Shown here one piece after another: positions 15,849-23,514 of a stretch of 34,698 bases of DNA. Under the pieces are notes generated by a model, which saw only the letters and a program-made list of their open reading frames with translations, was not told the origin of the DNA and did not search any database. The stretch is from assembly GCA_036524775.1 (NCBI GenBank), contig DATDBO010000010.1:1-34698 (forward strand). Direction: 5' to 3'. How positions within the stretch are numbered: the first letter of the stretch is position 1; each line of letters begins with the position of its first letter. The translations under genes and the position numbers were made by a program. The stretch comes from VRUE01 sp036524775 (GTDB lineage: Bacteria; Actinomycetota; Thermoleophilia; Solirubrobacterales; 70-9).

Positions 15849-16006
15849 CTGAAAGCGCTTGCAGAGCGGCGGTTCAGCTTGACGGTCGATCACGCCTTTG
15901 TGCGGCAAGTAGCCCTCTGCGGCGCTACTTCGAGAGGGGTTCCTGTCTTCGGCGTCGAATCAGGCGGTGCTGAATTTCACAAACCGCTCCTACGAAAGGA
16001 ATACAT

Positions 16007-16390
16007 ATGAGGGGTGCTGGCCGAGCTGCTTTCGTCGCCATCCTGCTCTTGATTGCGGGCACGCTGAACGTCATCTATGGCATCGCTGCCATCGGCGATG
16101 CCAGCTTCTTCGTTGACAACACCCGGTACGTGTTCTCCGGTCTCAGCACCTGGGGCTGGATCACCGTCATTCTGGGAGTCGTCCAGCTCTGCGGTGGATT
16201 CTCTCTGCTCGCCGGCAACGCGTTCGGGCGGGTCATCGGGCTGGTCGCCGCGTCCCTGGGCGCAATCGGCGCCCTCCTCGCGGTCGGCGGCGCCTTTCCG
16301 TTCTGGTCGCTGGGGATCTTCGCCCTCTGCGTGATCTGCATCCACGGCCTCGTCGTCTACGGCGAGGACGAGCCCGTAAGCCGGGCCTAG
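16007..16390 (+). CDS. Four-helix membrane protein, DUF7144-like
   Basis: The 127-aa protein has four hydrophobic helices (about residues 7-30, 50-70, 77-98 and 100-120). A conserved-looking loop YVFSGLSTWGWITVILG leads into the second helix. This fits DUF7144, a small actinobacterial membrane family with no known function. The ATG at 16007 has a good ribosome binding site (GAAAGGA, seven bases upstream). Upstream, at 15907-15930, a 7-bp stem with a 10-base loop may belong to a leader or an old terminator. The gene lies just outside the island and ends at a strong hairpin. Confidence 0.85.
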   Translation: MRGAGRAAFVAILLLIAGTLNVIYGIAAIGDASFFVDNTRYVFSGLSTWGWITVILGVVQLCGGFSLLAGNAFGRVIGLVAASLGAIGALLAVGGAFPFWSLGIFALCVICIHGLVVYGEDEPVSRA

Positions 16391-16398
16391 AACGCCTC

Positions 16399-16431
16399 AG
16401 AGGAGCCCGGCCAATGCGGCCGGGCTCCTCT
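16399..16431. terminator. Bidirectional hairpin terminator
   Basis: A perfect 14-bp stem (16399-16412 with 16418-16431) with an AATGC loop lies between the stops of two convergent genes. There is no long T-run, which is common in high-GC actinobacteria. The symmetry lets it serve both strands. Confidence 0.75.
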
Positions 16432-16438
16432 ATGAGCG

Positions 16439-16702
16439 CTAGCCGAGCAGCTTGGCCTTCTGGGCGGCGAACTCCTCCTCGGTGAGGATTCCCTGGCTTT
16501 TGAGCTCACCCAGTTCCTTGAGCTGATCGATCGTCGACGCTGCGGCGGGTGGAGGCGGAGCCGGCGCGGCCTGTGGCTGCTGCGGAGGCGCTTCCTGCTC
16601 GACCCAGCGCTCGCCCTGGCGTTTGGAGACGCGATTGCTGACGGCGGTCGCGGTCCCGGCGATGGCGGCGGTCCGCGCGACACCTCGAAGTAGTCCTGGC
16701 AT
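16439..16702 (-). CDS. SHOCT-domain small protein
   Basis: The 87-aa protein has an N-terminal hydrophobic helix (about residues 5-22), a Gln/Pro/Ala-rich linker (about 35-55) and a C-terminal SHOCT domain (about 57-86: IDQLKELGELKSQGILTEEE, then FAAQKAKLLG). SHOCT is a short oligomerisation module usually attached to membrane or linker segments. The ATG at 16702 has a strong AAAGGAG ribosome binding site. It lies 18 bases after the DUF6325-like gene on the same strand, and the two are often neighbours in actinobacteria, so they are probably one operon. Confidence 0.9.
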   Translation of the reverse strand: MPGLLRGVARTAAIAGTATAVSNRVSKRQGERWVEQEAPPQQPQAAPAPPPPAAASTIDQLKELGELKSQGILTEEEFAAQKAKLLG

Positions 16703-16720
16703 CGTTATCTCCTTTGCTGC

Positions 16721-17134
16721 TCAGGCCTCGGCCGCGTCGAGCGCGGCGAGGACGGCTTGGACGGGGATGCGGCCACTGGCGACGAGCTGGCCGCCGGAGC
16801 GGCGCACGGCACTCGCGAAGGGCGCCGCCCAGGTGTTCTCGAAGACGAGCAGGGCGGCCGAGGTGCCGGGCTCCAGCGCCCCGCCGGCCTCGGCGATGTC
16901 TTCGTCGGACAGCATCCCGGAGGAGGCGCCCTCGAAGATCGCCAGCTCCGTCACTTCGCTGCCCACGTCGGCGATCTCGAGGCCGGCGATCGAACCGTCC
17001 TCGGCCTTGGCGATGAAGGCAAGGTCGAGAATTCGGATCAGCCCGCGGTCGACCAAATCGAGGAGGTGCGGCGCCACCTCGCCGTTCGGTTGGCGGCCCG
17101 GCCACTCGACGAGGATGTAGTCGATCGGGCCCAT
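16721..17134 (-). CDS. DUF6325-family protein
   Basis: The 137-aa protein begins MGPIDYILVEWPG and has the features of DUF6325/DUF1269-type proteins: LVDRGLIRILDLAFIAK, then a central helical part, then GTSAALLVFENTWAAPFA and a final RIPVQAVLAAL. Relatives occur with SHOCT proteins in actinobacteria and have no established function. I place the start at 17134, where GAGGAG lies nine bases upstream. The open frame continues further upstream but without family similarity. Both genes end toward the terminator at 16399-16431. Confidence 0.88.
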   Translation of the reverse strand: MGPIDYILVEWPGRQPNGEVAPHLLDLVDRGLIRILDLAFIAKAEDGSIAGLEIADVGSEVTELAIFEGASSGMLSDEDIAEAGGALEPGTSAALLVFENTWAAPFASAVRRSGGQLVASGRIPVQAVLAALDAAEA

Positions 17135-17306
17135 CTCGTTGAACTCCTCGACGCTCAAGCCGCTCCCTTCGTCGCGATCAAGTGGAGCCGGATAAACCGG
17201 CTGAGGCAGACTAGCCGCTGGGAGCAGAAACACCAGCGCGAAATCCACAGCCCGACCCTATCCGAGCCGTTGGCCAGGCCGATAGGCTCGTGGCAGCGTG
17301 GGTGCG

Positions 17307-18689
17307 ATGAGCGAGGACAGAGGACTGAGCGAGCTGGAGGCCTCCTTTGCGGGGGAGCTCGTGCGGGCAAGTGACCCCGCCTACGATGAGCGGCGGGCGG
17401 TCTGGAACGGCTCGATCGACCGGCGCCCGGCGCTGATCGCGCGGTGCGCCGGCAGCGCCGATGTGAGCGCCGCCGTGACGTTCGCGAAGCGCACCGGTTT
17501 CCCCCTCGCCGTCAAGAGCGGTGGCCACAGCTTCCCCGGGCACTCGGTCTGCGACGACGGCGTCGTCATCGATCTGGGAGCGATGAAGGGCATCGACGTC
17601 GACCCCGACGCGGGCACGGCGAAGGCCGAGGCCGGCGTGCTGCTCGGAGAGCTCGACCGCGAGACGCAGGCGCACGGGCTCGCGGTTCCGGGCGGAATCG
17701 TCACCCACACCGGCCTCGCCGGGCTCACCCTCGGCGGGGGCATCGGCTGGATTCAACGCAAGTACGGGCTGACGATCGACCAGCTCCTCTCGGTCGATCT
17801 GATCACCGCCGAGGGCGAGCTCGTGCGGGCGAGCGAGGCCGAGAACCCGGATCTCTTCTGGGGCGTCCGCGGCGGCGGGGGGAACTTCGGGGTCGTCACC
17901 CGGTTCGAGTTCCGCCTCAACCCGCTCGGTCCGCAGGTGGTCGCCGGACCGGTGTTCTGGCCGATCGAGGAGTCGCCGGACGTGCTGCGCTTCTACAGGG
18001 ATTGGATCGCCGCGGCATCGGACGAGCTGATGACGATCGTGATCCACCGCAAGGCGCCGCCGCTTCCGTTCATCCCGCCCGAGCTTCACGGCAAGCCGGT
18101 CGTCGCCGTCGTCTGCTGCCACGCCGGATCGGTGGAGGAGGGAGAAGAAGCGGTGGCACCCTTGAAGGCATTCGGATCGCCCGTGCTCGACTTGTGCGAA
18201 CCGAAGCCCTTCCTCGAGCACCAGGCGATGTTCGATCCCTCCTTCCCTCACGGCCAGTGGTACTACATGCGGGCCTGCGACGTGGCGGAGCTCACCGACG
18301 AGGTGATCGACATCACGGTCGAGCACGCGACGCGCATCCGCTCCCCGCTGACGGCGTTTCCGATCTGGCAGATGGGCGGCGCGATCTCGCGGGTGGGCGA
18401 GGACGAGACGGCGTTCAGCGGCCGCGGCGCCGGCCACACCTTCAACATCACCGCGGCGACCGCCGGTCCCGAGGGCTTCGACGAGGAGCGCGAGTGGGTG
18501 CGCGACTTCTGGTCCGCCCTCGAGCCTCACCAGACGGGCGGCACGTATGTGAACTTCCTGATGAGCGAGGGCGAGGAGCGGATCCGCGAGGCATACGGGG
18601 CGAAGAAGTACGAGCGGCTGAAGGCGCTGAAGCGTCGCTACGACCCTGACAATCTCTTCCGGCTGAACCAGAACATCCCGCCCGATTAG
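17307..18689 (+). CDS. FAD-linked oxidoreductase, berberine-bridge-enzyme type
   Basis: The 460-aa flavoprotein has a PCMH-type FAD-binding domain in residues 35-210 and a BBE C-terminal domain ending in YDPDNLFRLNQNI. The histidine of KSGGHSFPGHS (His74) is where BBE-like enzymes attach FAD covalently. The second, cysteinyl, link of bicovalent members is absent, because that loop reads GIVTHTGLAGLTLGGG. Such enzymes oxidise sugars, alkaloids or other alcohols with O2. The substrate cannot be told. The ATG at 17307 is used, although a GTG nine bases upstream is in frame. A TAGGCT box lies near 17283. A small gene follows after three bases. Confidence 0.92.
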   Translation: MSEDRGLSELEASFAGELVRASDPAYDERRAVWNGSIDRRPALIARCAGSADVSAAVTFAKRTGFPLAVKSGGHSFPGHSVCDDGVVIDLGAMKGIDVDPDAGTAKAEAGVLLGELDRETQAHGLAVPGGIVTHTGLAGLTLGGGIGWIQRKYGLTIDQLLSVDLITAEGELVRASEAENPDLFWGVRGGGGNFGVVTRFEFRLNPLGPQVVAGPVFWPIEESPDVLRFYRDWIAAASDELMTIVIHRKAPPLPFIPPELHGKPVVAVVCCHAGSVEEGEEAVAPLKAFGSPVLDLCEPKPFLEHQAMFDPSFPHGQWYYMRACDVAELTDEVIDITVEHATRIRSPLTAFPIWQMGGAISRVGEDETAFSGRGAGHTFNITAATAGPEGFDEEREWVRDFWSALEPHQTGGTYVNFLMSEGEERIREAYGAKKYERLKALKRRYDPDNLFRLNQNIPPD

Positions 18690-18692
18690 CTC

Positions 18693-18935
18693 ATGGGGAC
18701 AGGACGACGCACAGAACGCGAGGACCATGGCTGGGTGATCTCCTTCGGCTGCAAGCCCACGGGCACGCTGCGGCGCCTCAAGGTCGACACCGACCCGGCC
18801 TCCGACACGCGGCCGATCGAAGTCCCCTGCGCCTGCGGCGAGGTCCACCGCGTCATCGTCTCCCCGTACCGCCGCCGGCGCTCCGCCGACGAACCGTTCG
18901 ACCTCGAGGTCAAGTCGCTCGACGAGCTGCGCTGA
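18693..18935 (+). CDS. Small conserved-looking protein with CxC motif
   Basis: The 80-aa protein contains WVISFGCKPTGTLRRL and PCACGEVHRVIVSP. One Cys before a CAC pair plus a His suggests a small metal-binding or structural site. It is charged and has no membrane segment. I do not recognise the family. The ATG lies three bases after the BBE oxidoreductase stop, which supports a shared transcript. It could be an accessory protein of that enzyme, but nothing proves it. Confidence 0.6.
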   Translation: MGTGRRTEREDHGWVISFGCKPTGTLRRLKVDTDPASDTRPIEVPCACGEVHRVIVSPYRRRRSADEPFDLEVKSLDELR

Positions 18936-18941
18936 GGCTCG

Positions 18942-19682
18942 TCAGGCGAGCCCTCTTTCGGTCAGGTAGCCCGCGAGCGCCAGCTTGTAGGGATTTTTGT
19001 CCTCGCGGCCAAAGCAGTTCCTGTGGTGCAGCGTGTAGTCGTTGCTCACGCCGAACGCCAGGAAGGCGGCAACCGTGGTCGCGCCCGCGGCGGGCTCCCT
19101 GATGTGGATCAGACGGGGATCGAACAGGATGCACTCGGTCGGCTTCGTCGCGAGCCAGGTCACGTTCGGGGCATGCCGCCGGCGTCCAAGCCGGCGGGTC
19201 CACGGGCGTGGCTTCGGATCGGCGCGGTGACTTCCCGCTATCGCGCCCCACTCGAACCCCTCGGCGGCAGCCTGGAAATAGCAAGCGACCCGCACAACCC
19301 GGTACTCGGGCCGCCATGCGCCCTCCGCCACCGCACGCTCGCCGGTCGGGTCGCGATCGCCGCCGTGCCCGCAGCCGCGCCAAACCTCGACCTCGGAATG
19401 CTCCGCGTAGCGCACGTCGCAAGCCTTCAGGGCATCCCGCACCGCGGCGAGTATCTGCTCGTGAGTGATGAGCGACCAGAGCGGAACCGGCGTGATCGAG
19501 ACGCCGTGCTCCAGGCTCCACCTGTCGCCCTTCCCCTCCTCGCCCGCGCGCGCCTGCAGGTCGAGGATCTTCTCTCTGTATCCGGCTGCCTCAGCCGCTG
19601 AAAACGCATCGACCACGGAATAGCCCTTCTCGTGGAACGATCGCGCCGCCTCGCTGACCATGTCGATCTCGCCTACTCGCAT
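18942..19682 (-). CDS. Phytanoyl-CoA dioxygenase (PhyH)-like protein
   Basis: The 246-aa protein resembles non-haem Fe(II)/2-oxoglutarate oxygenases of the PhyH family: an N-terminal SFHEKGYSVVDAFS segment, a middle VVRVACYFQ strand, WGAIAGSHRAD (compare the usual PGSHR) and LFDPRLIHIREPA with the distal iron His. The proximal HxD is not clear; GHGGDRD is the nearest candidate, so activity is uncertain. The ATG at 19682 is preceded by GAGGAGGG at ideal spacing, which rules out the upstream ATG at 19709. The stop lies seven bases from the stop of the convergent small gene. Confidence 0.6.
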   Translation of the reverse strand: MRVGEIDMVSEAARSFHEKGYSVVDAFSAAEAAGYREKILDLQARAGEEGKGDRWSLEHGVSITPVPLWSLITHEQILAAVRDALKACDVRYAEHSEVEVWRGCGHGGDRDPTGERAVAEGAWRPEYRVVRVACYFQAAAEGFEWGAIAGSHRADPKPRPWTRRLGRRRHAPNVTWLATKPTECILFDPRLIHIREPAAGATTVAAFLAFGVSNDYTLHHRNCFGREDKNPYKLALAGYLTERGLA

Positions 19683-19757
19683 GCTGACCCTCCTCGCTCG
19701 TAAGTGCATTGCACGAGAGGATCAGCTCCCCTTGGGGCCCTGTCCAGCGGGCGCGGT

Positions 19758-19783
19758 CGAAACCCGAGCGCGCTCGGGTTTCG
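19758..19783. terminator. 26-bp perfect palindrome, probable terminator
   Basis: The sequence CGAAACCCGAGCG is followed directly by its complement, giving a stem of about 10-11 bp with a GCGC turn and T-rich outer arms. It lies 11 bases beyond the stop of the leftward HTH-RAM gene and upstream of the PhyH-like gene, where a terminator for the former is expected. An operator role is possible. Confidence 0.65.
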
Positions 19784-19793
19784 CCTCGAGTGG

Positions 19794-20678
19794 CTAGAAC
19801 GCCGCGTTCTCCGGTATCTGAGACCACCGCCGAGCGAAGTACGTGACCGTATGCACGCCTCTGCTGTGGTCGTTTGCCATCTCTTGGGCCGCTCGTACGT
19901 ACTTCTGCAGATGCGAAAGGTTGGCGGCAAGGACTTCCACCACCGTGTCGAACTGGCCCACGACCACCCCGGCGGTGAGGAGGTGGATGCCGCCCTTGAA
20001 CTCGGGAAGGAGCGCGGCGTCGTAGAAAATGTCTCGGGGCTCGGGTGTCTTCTCCGTGGTAAGCGCTTCGATGAAGATGATGGCCCAGTAATAGTCGCCG
20101 TCCTGCAGTTCGCTTTGGCTGAACTCCCTGTCTACATATATCGGCAGGTCGTCTCGGATCGGGATCGTCTCGAGGGTGCGAAGCATCTTGGAGCTGAACA
20201 GCTTGTCTGCGTACTCCAGGACGGTGAGGTCCGCCGGGGTGTTGATCCGGACGACCACGTCGTGCGGCCCGAAAACGACACCGGATCGAGTCGCTATGTC
20301 GCGTCGTTTGACTCGCAATGGCAGGAGATGAGGGTCAGTCGGCGCGGTGAGGAGCAGCACCGCGCGGCGCATCGAGATCTCGCCTTCCTCGACCTTCTCT
20401 GCTTGCGTCGCCTTAAGGCTGCCCTTGGGAAGACCTGCCGCGCCTTGCAGCACACGCCTCTCCTCGTCGTCGAGCTCCAACGCCGCGGAGATCTTTAGAA
20501 GTGACGCACGGCGAGACTTTCGTCCGTCGCGCGCCTCGATCGTCCGCTCGACCCACTGGCGAGCCAGGCCGGCGTTCCTGCTCAGCTCGCGATATTTCGC
20601 CTTGTCCCCCCATTCCCGCGCCTCGAAATAGTGAGCGAGGCAGTCTCCGACGCTGGGCCGTGCCGACCGACTAGGCAT
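19794..20678 (-). CDS. HTH regulator with two tandem RAM-like ligand domains
   Basis: The 294-aa protein has an N-terminal helix-turn-helix (about residues 8-85, YRELSRNAGLARQWVERTIE) with an XRE-like helix order. Two segments follow that each read like an Lrp/AsnC ligand-binding (RAM) module. The first (about 103-185) includes DVVVRINTPADLTVLEYADK and MLRTLETIPI. The second (about 195-290) includes YYWAIIFIEAL, AGVVVGQFDTVVEVLAAN and GVHTVTYFA. RAM domains normally bind amino acids and form dimers. The ATG at 20678 has a TATATT box eight bases upstream, suggesting a leaderless message. It is divergent from the tyrosinase cassette and may regulate it. Confidence 0.75.
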   Translation of the reverse strand: MPSRSARPSVGDCLAHYFEAREWGDKAKYRELSRNAGLARQWVERTIEARDGRKSRRASLLKISAALELDDEERRVLQGAAGLPKGSLKATQAEKVEEGEISMRRAVLLLTAPTDPHLLPLRVKRRDIATRSGVVFGPHDVVVRINTPADLTVLEYADKLFSSKMLRTLETIPIRDDLPIYVDREFSQSELQDGDYYWAIIFIEALTTEKTPEPRDIFYDAALLPEFKGGIHLLTAGVVVGQFDTVVEVLAANLSHLQKYVRAAQEMANDHSRGVHTVTYFARRWSQIPENAAF

Positions 20679-20686
20679 GACAGGGC

Positions 20687-20692
20687 AATATA
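20687..20692 (-). promoter_or_regulatory. Probable -10 box of the HTH-RAM gene
   Basis: TATATT on the minus strand lies eight bases before the ATG at 20678. Transcription would begin close to the start codon, giving a leaderless mRNA. The -35 region is weak. Confidence 0.45.
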
Positions 20693-20782
20693 GTCGGCAA
20701 ACCTGGAGGGAAAGCGTGGCGGCGGTCAAGGAGCTGCCACCTCAAGTTGCCGCATAGAGCAAGACTTTCTGAGTTTTCGGTA

Positions 20783-20810
20783 TTGACTTGAACAGTTCCT
20801 GGCATAGCCT
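20783..20810 (+). promoter_or_regulatory. Probable promoter of the tyrosinase cassette
   Basis: TTGACT (20783-20788), a 16-base spacer and TAGCCT (20805-20810) resemble an actinobacterial housekeeping promoter. The predicted start lies within a few bases of the ATG at 20819, so the message may be leaderless. It shares a 140-base intergenic region with the divergent regulator. Confidence 0.5.
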
Positions 20811-20818
20811 GCGCGCCG

Positions 20819-20959
20819 ATGGGAGTCGTCGCGCATATCGGGGGTGTGCCGGTCGAGGAGGCCGCGCTCGGCCTTGCGCCCGTGGTGACCGTCCTCGCGA
20901 GCATGGTGCTCGTCCACTTCCGCAACGGGATCCGTCGCAGACGGATGGTCGGCAGATGA
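20819..20959 (+). CDS. 46-aa membrane peptide linked to tyrosinase
   Basis: The peptide has an N-terminal AHIGGVPVEEAALGLAPVV, a single hydrophobic helix (about residues 16-34) and a basic tail IRRRRMVGR, giving N-out, C-in topology by the positive-inside rule. Its ATG lies eight bases after a good -10 box, and its stop overlaps the tyrosinase ATG as ATGA, so translation of the enzyme is coupled to it. I recall similar GGVPVEE peptides in actinobacteria without a known function. It might anchor or recruit the enzyme to the membrane; that is inference. Confidence 0.72.
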   Translation: MGVVAHIGGVPVEEAALGLAPVVTVLASMVLVHFRNGIRRRRMVGR

Positions 20960-21786
20960 CCATCCAGGTCGCAGCACGCTCGCGGCGAGAGCGGGGCACG
21001 CTCAAGGTCAGGCAGAACATCACCCAGATGTCCGCAGAAGAAGTAACGCGGTTCCGCTCGGCAATGGAGGAGATGCTCAGGAGGCCCGACAACCGGGGGT
21101 TCCAGTTCTTCGCCGGCTGGCACGGAGTGCCGCTCGGGATCTGCGAGCACAGCAACCAGCTGTTCCTCCCCTGGCACCGCGGCTACCTCTACCACTTCGA
21201 GCTGGCGCTGCAGGAAATCGACTCCGAGGTGACCCTGCCCTGGTGGGACTGGATGGACGAGGCCGGGATACCGGCCGCCTACGGCGATGCCGAAGCCGAA
21301 GGGAAAGAAAATGTCCTGGCGAGCATGCCGATCGAACCGATGGGCGTGCCAAGGCAGCCGGGCTGGCCGGACAAAACCCAGCGCGATCCTGGCGGGCAGA
21401 TTCCGGGATTTCCGGCGCCACTGCCGCCCCCCTTGAGCAGCTTCTACGACTGGGTGATGGAATCCCCCTCCTACCAGCAGTTCTGGAACCGCTGCGTCCG
21501 TCCTCACAACAACATCCACAACTGGGTCGGCGGCAACGGCGGGCAGATGGCGGACGAAAACTGGGCCGCCTTCGACCCGATCTTCTGGGCCCATCACACG
21601 ATGGTCGATCGCCTCTGGCGCATCTGGCAGCACAGTCCGCTGGGCGAAGACCCCGACCTCGCCCTGCAGGAAACGTCGCTGACCTTCGCCAAGGGACCGT
21701 CGCTGCTCGTGCGCGACGTCCTCCACGTCGAGCAGCTCGGCTACGAGTACGCGGCCCAGTCCTCGACCGTCCCGGTGACCGGCTGA
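20956..21786 (+). CDS. Tyrosinase (type-3 copper monooxygenase)
   Basis: The 276-aa enzyme oxidises phenols to catechols and quinones at a binuclear copper site. The CuA ligands are His56 (AGWHGVP), His65 (CEHSNQ) and His74 (LPWHRGYLYHFE). The CuB ligands are His184 and His188 (RPHNNIHNWVGG) and His213 or His214 in DPIFWAHHTMVDRLW. No signal peptide is seen, so it is cytosolic or exported with a partner. The length matches compact bacterial tyrosinases that lack a C-terminal lid domain. The ATG at 20956 is set by the overlap with the peptide gene and by homology starting there. The stop overlaps the next gene, which may supply the missing domain. Confidence 0.93.
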   Translation: MTIQVAARSRRERGTLKVRQNITQMSAEEVTRFRSAMEEMLRRPDNRGFQFFAGWHGVPLGICEHSNQLFLPWHRGYLYHFELALQEIDSEVTLPWWDWMDEAGIPAAYGDAEAEGKENVLASMPIEPMGVPRQPGWPDKTQRDPGGQIPGFPAPLPPPLSSFYDWVMESPSYQQFWNRCVRPHNNIHNWVGGNGGQMADENWAAFDPIFWAHHTMVDRLWRIWQHSPLGEDPDLALQETSLTFAKGPSLLVRDVLHVEQLGYEYAAQSSTVPVTG

Positions 21787-22229
21787 TGCAGCGCTGGACG
21801 ACGCCGGAACCGCTTGCCGTGCCGATCGCCTTCGACCGGGTGAAGCGCCTCGACCTCGAGTTCGTCGACATGCGACGCGACGCCGGCTCGTTCACCGCCT
21901 ACGTCTACCTCAACGTCGACGATCTCGACCCCGAGGCGGGTCGCGATCACGACAACTTCGCCGGCTCCTTCTCGATCTTCGCGCCCGGCGAATGCTGGGG
22001 AAGCGAGGGCCATTGCGACTGGAAACGGGACCCGGTCAGCGCCTTCGACCTGCGCCCGCCCCACCACCTTCACCCGATCAACGTCTCTATGGAGGTGACC
22101 GAGACGGCGATGCGCCTTGGCGATCCCGACAGCCTCTCGGTGACGGTCCACGCGGCGCGGACCAGCGATCCGGAGCTCGAGGAGGGCGTCCTGCGCTTCA
22201 AAGAGCTGACCGTGATGGCCTACACGTAG
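21786..22229 (+). CDS. Tyrosinase-associated protein resembling the PPO C-terminal (KFDV-like) domain
   Basis: The 147-aa protein has a beta-rich pattern: FTAYVYLNVDDLD, then DNFAGSFSIFAPGECWGSEG, HCDW, and later NVSMEVTETAMRLG and SLSVTVHAAR. The spacing resembles the C-terminal domain of plant polyphenol oxidases (a FxVYxN strand, then EFAGSF), which covers the copper site until activation. Here it is a separate polypeptide whose ATG overlaps the tyrosinase stop in TGATG. It may act as a lid, folding or copper-loading partner, analogous in role but not in sequence to Streptomyces MelC1. The two Cys in the GECWGSEGHCDW loop could bind copper. Confidence 0.7.
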   Translation: MQRWTTPEPLAVPIAFDRVKRLDLEFVDMRRDAGSFTAYVYLNVDDLDPEAGRDHDNFAGSFSIFAPGECWGSEGHCDWKRDPVSAFDLRPPHHLHPINVSMEVTETAMRLGDPDSLSVTVHAARTSDPELEEGVLRFKELTVMAYT

Positions 22230-22242
22230 TGCCCGCGCCGAG

Positions 22243-22728
22243 CTAGGACGAGGCGAGAGCGCGCAGACCCGTTTGGGCGTCGCCGAGCTCGCCGGATGCC
22301 CGAGCCCACAGCCGCTGGAGCTTCGGTTCGACCTTTGCCAAGTCGCAACCGGCGGCGAGGCACTCGCCCCAGGCGTTGGCGGCGGCTATGAAGGAGTTGA
22401 GCGCGGCCTCGGCGGGCGAAGCGGCCCGGGCGAGGCAGAGCAGCGGCAGGCGATCGGCGTCGACCTCGGCATACGTGGCGCGGACCCGGTTGACCATGGT
22501 CAGGTAGCCGTCGTAGTCGAGTCCCACCGCGACCGTGTTGTTGAGCGATTCCATCGCGTCGAGGAATTCGCCCAGCAAGCGGCGGCACTTGGGCGCAACG
22601 GACCGCGCCGGCTTGCTTGGGGCCGCAGCCTTGACGGGAGTAGCGACCGTCTGCTCCTCACCACAGCCCACGGAGGTCAGCGCCAGGGCCAGCAGCAGGC
22701 CGGCGGTCGCGGCTGGGCCGGAGCGCAT
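22243..22728 (-). CDS. Putative lipoprotein of unknown function
   Basis: The 161-aa protein starts MRSGPAATAGLLLALALTSV followed by Gly-Cys, a type II signal peptide with lipobox SVGC (lipidated Cys22). An Ala/Pro linker leads to an all-helical domain of about 115 residues (KCRRLLGEFLDAMESLN and similar), with four Cys that may form disulfides. The family is not recognised. The ATG at 22728 has TACACT six bases upstream, so it is probably leaderless. It is divergent from the SGNH gene, with only 24 bases between starts, and the two -10 boxes abut. Confidence 0.8.
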   Translation of the reverse strand: MRSGPAATAGLLLALALTSVGCGEEQTVATPVKAAAPSKPARSVAPKCRRLLGEFLDAMESLNNTVAVGLDYDGYLTMVNRVRATYAEVDADRLPLLCLARAASPAEAALNSFIAAANAWGECLAAGCDLAKVEPKLQRLWARASGELGDAQTGLRALASS

Positions 22729-22752
22729 CTGAGTAGTGTAGAAATTCGCTTG

Positions 22753-23514
22753 ATGCTGCGGGCGGCGCTTCTCGTTCTCGCCTTCCTTGCGATGGCGCTC
22801 GCCCCGGCGCGGGCGACAGCAAGCGGAAGCGGCGGCGTGCTCGTCGTCGGCGACAGCCTCGAGGTCCTCACCCTCCCCTACCTGAAGCGTTACCTGCCCG
22901 GCATCCCGCTGACCACCAACGCGGTCGGCGGCTACAACAGCTTCCAGATCTACGACCTCTTCGAAGAAAGCTACGACCCCTCGCAATCGGTGGTCGTCTT
23001 CGCCGCCGGCACCAACGACAACCCGGCCTATCCGGAGATCCTCGCCGGCAACTTGGCCAAGGTCGCCACGACGATCGGCGACCGCTGCATTGTCGTGCCG
23101 ACGATCCACGGCTACGTCGTCGACGGCGTCGGCAACGAGGGCAAGAACCGCGTGGTCCGCTCGTTCGCCGCCTCGCGGCTCGGCACCCAGGTCCCCGACT
23201 GGGCAGGCGCCGTCGCCGGCCGGCCCGAGCTGATGCAGGCCGACGACCTGCACCCCGTCGCCGCCGGCGCCGACTACCGGGCACGGCTGATCGCCCAGGG
23301 GGTCAAGGGCTGCCTCGCCTTCATGCACGCGCCGACCGCGGAAGCGACGATCTCCTCCGCCCCGGAGCTGGAGCCGGTCGGCAAGTTCGCCGCCCGCCAG
23401 GCGGCGGTCGCCGGCGCCATCGCGACCTCGCTCGGCGAGGCGGTCGCGCTCGAGTTCGCGGGCCGACGGCCGTTGCTGCTGACCGCGCTTGCCATGGTGT
23501 CCCCCTATGCCTGA
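22753..23514 (+). CDS. Secreted SGNH-hydrolase-like protein
   Basis: The 253-aa protein has an N-terminal signal peptide (LLVLAFLAMALAPARATA). The SGNH/GDSL landmarks appear in order: block I VVGDSLEV, a Gly in GGYNSFQ, block III AAGTND, and block V DDLHPVAAG with the catalytic Asp-His. A hydrophobic stretch near the C-terminus (RPLLLTALAMV) might be a tail anchor. Such proteins de-acylate or acylate cell-surface polymers. The stop overlaps the acyltransferase start by eight bases, so the pair is an operon. The ATG at 22753 is close to a TAGAAA box. Confidence 0.85.
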   Translation: MLRAALLVLAFLAMALAPARATASGSGGVLVVGDSLEVLTLPYLKRYLPGIPLTTNAVGGYNSFQIYDLFEESYDPSQSVVVFAAGTNDNPAYPEILAGNLAKVATTIGDRCIVVPTIHGYVVDGVGNEGKNRVVRSFAASRLGTQVPDWAGAVAGRPELMQADDLHPVAAGADYRARLIAQGVKGCLAFMHAPTAEATISSAPELEPVGKFAARQAAVAGAIATSLGEAVALEFAGRRPLLLTALAMVSPYA

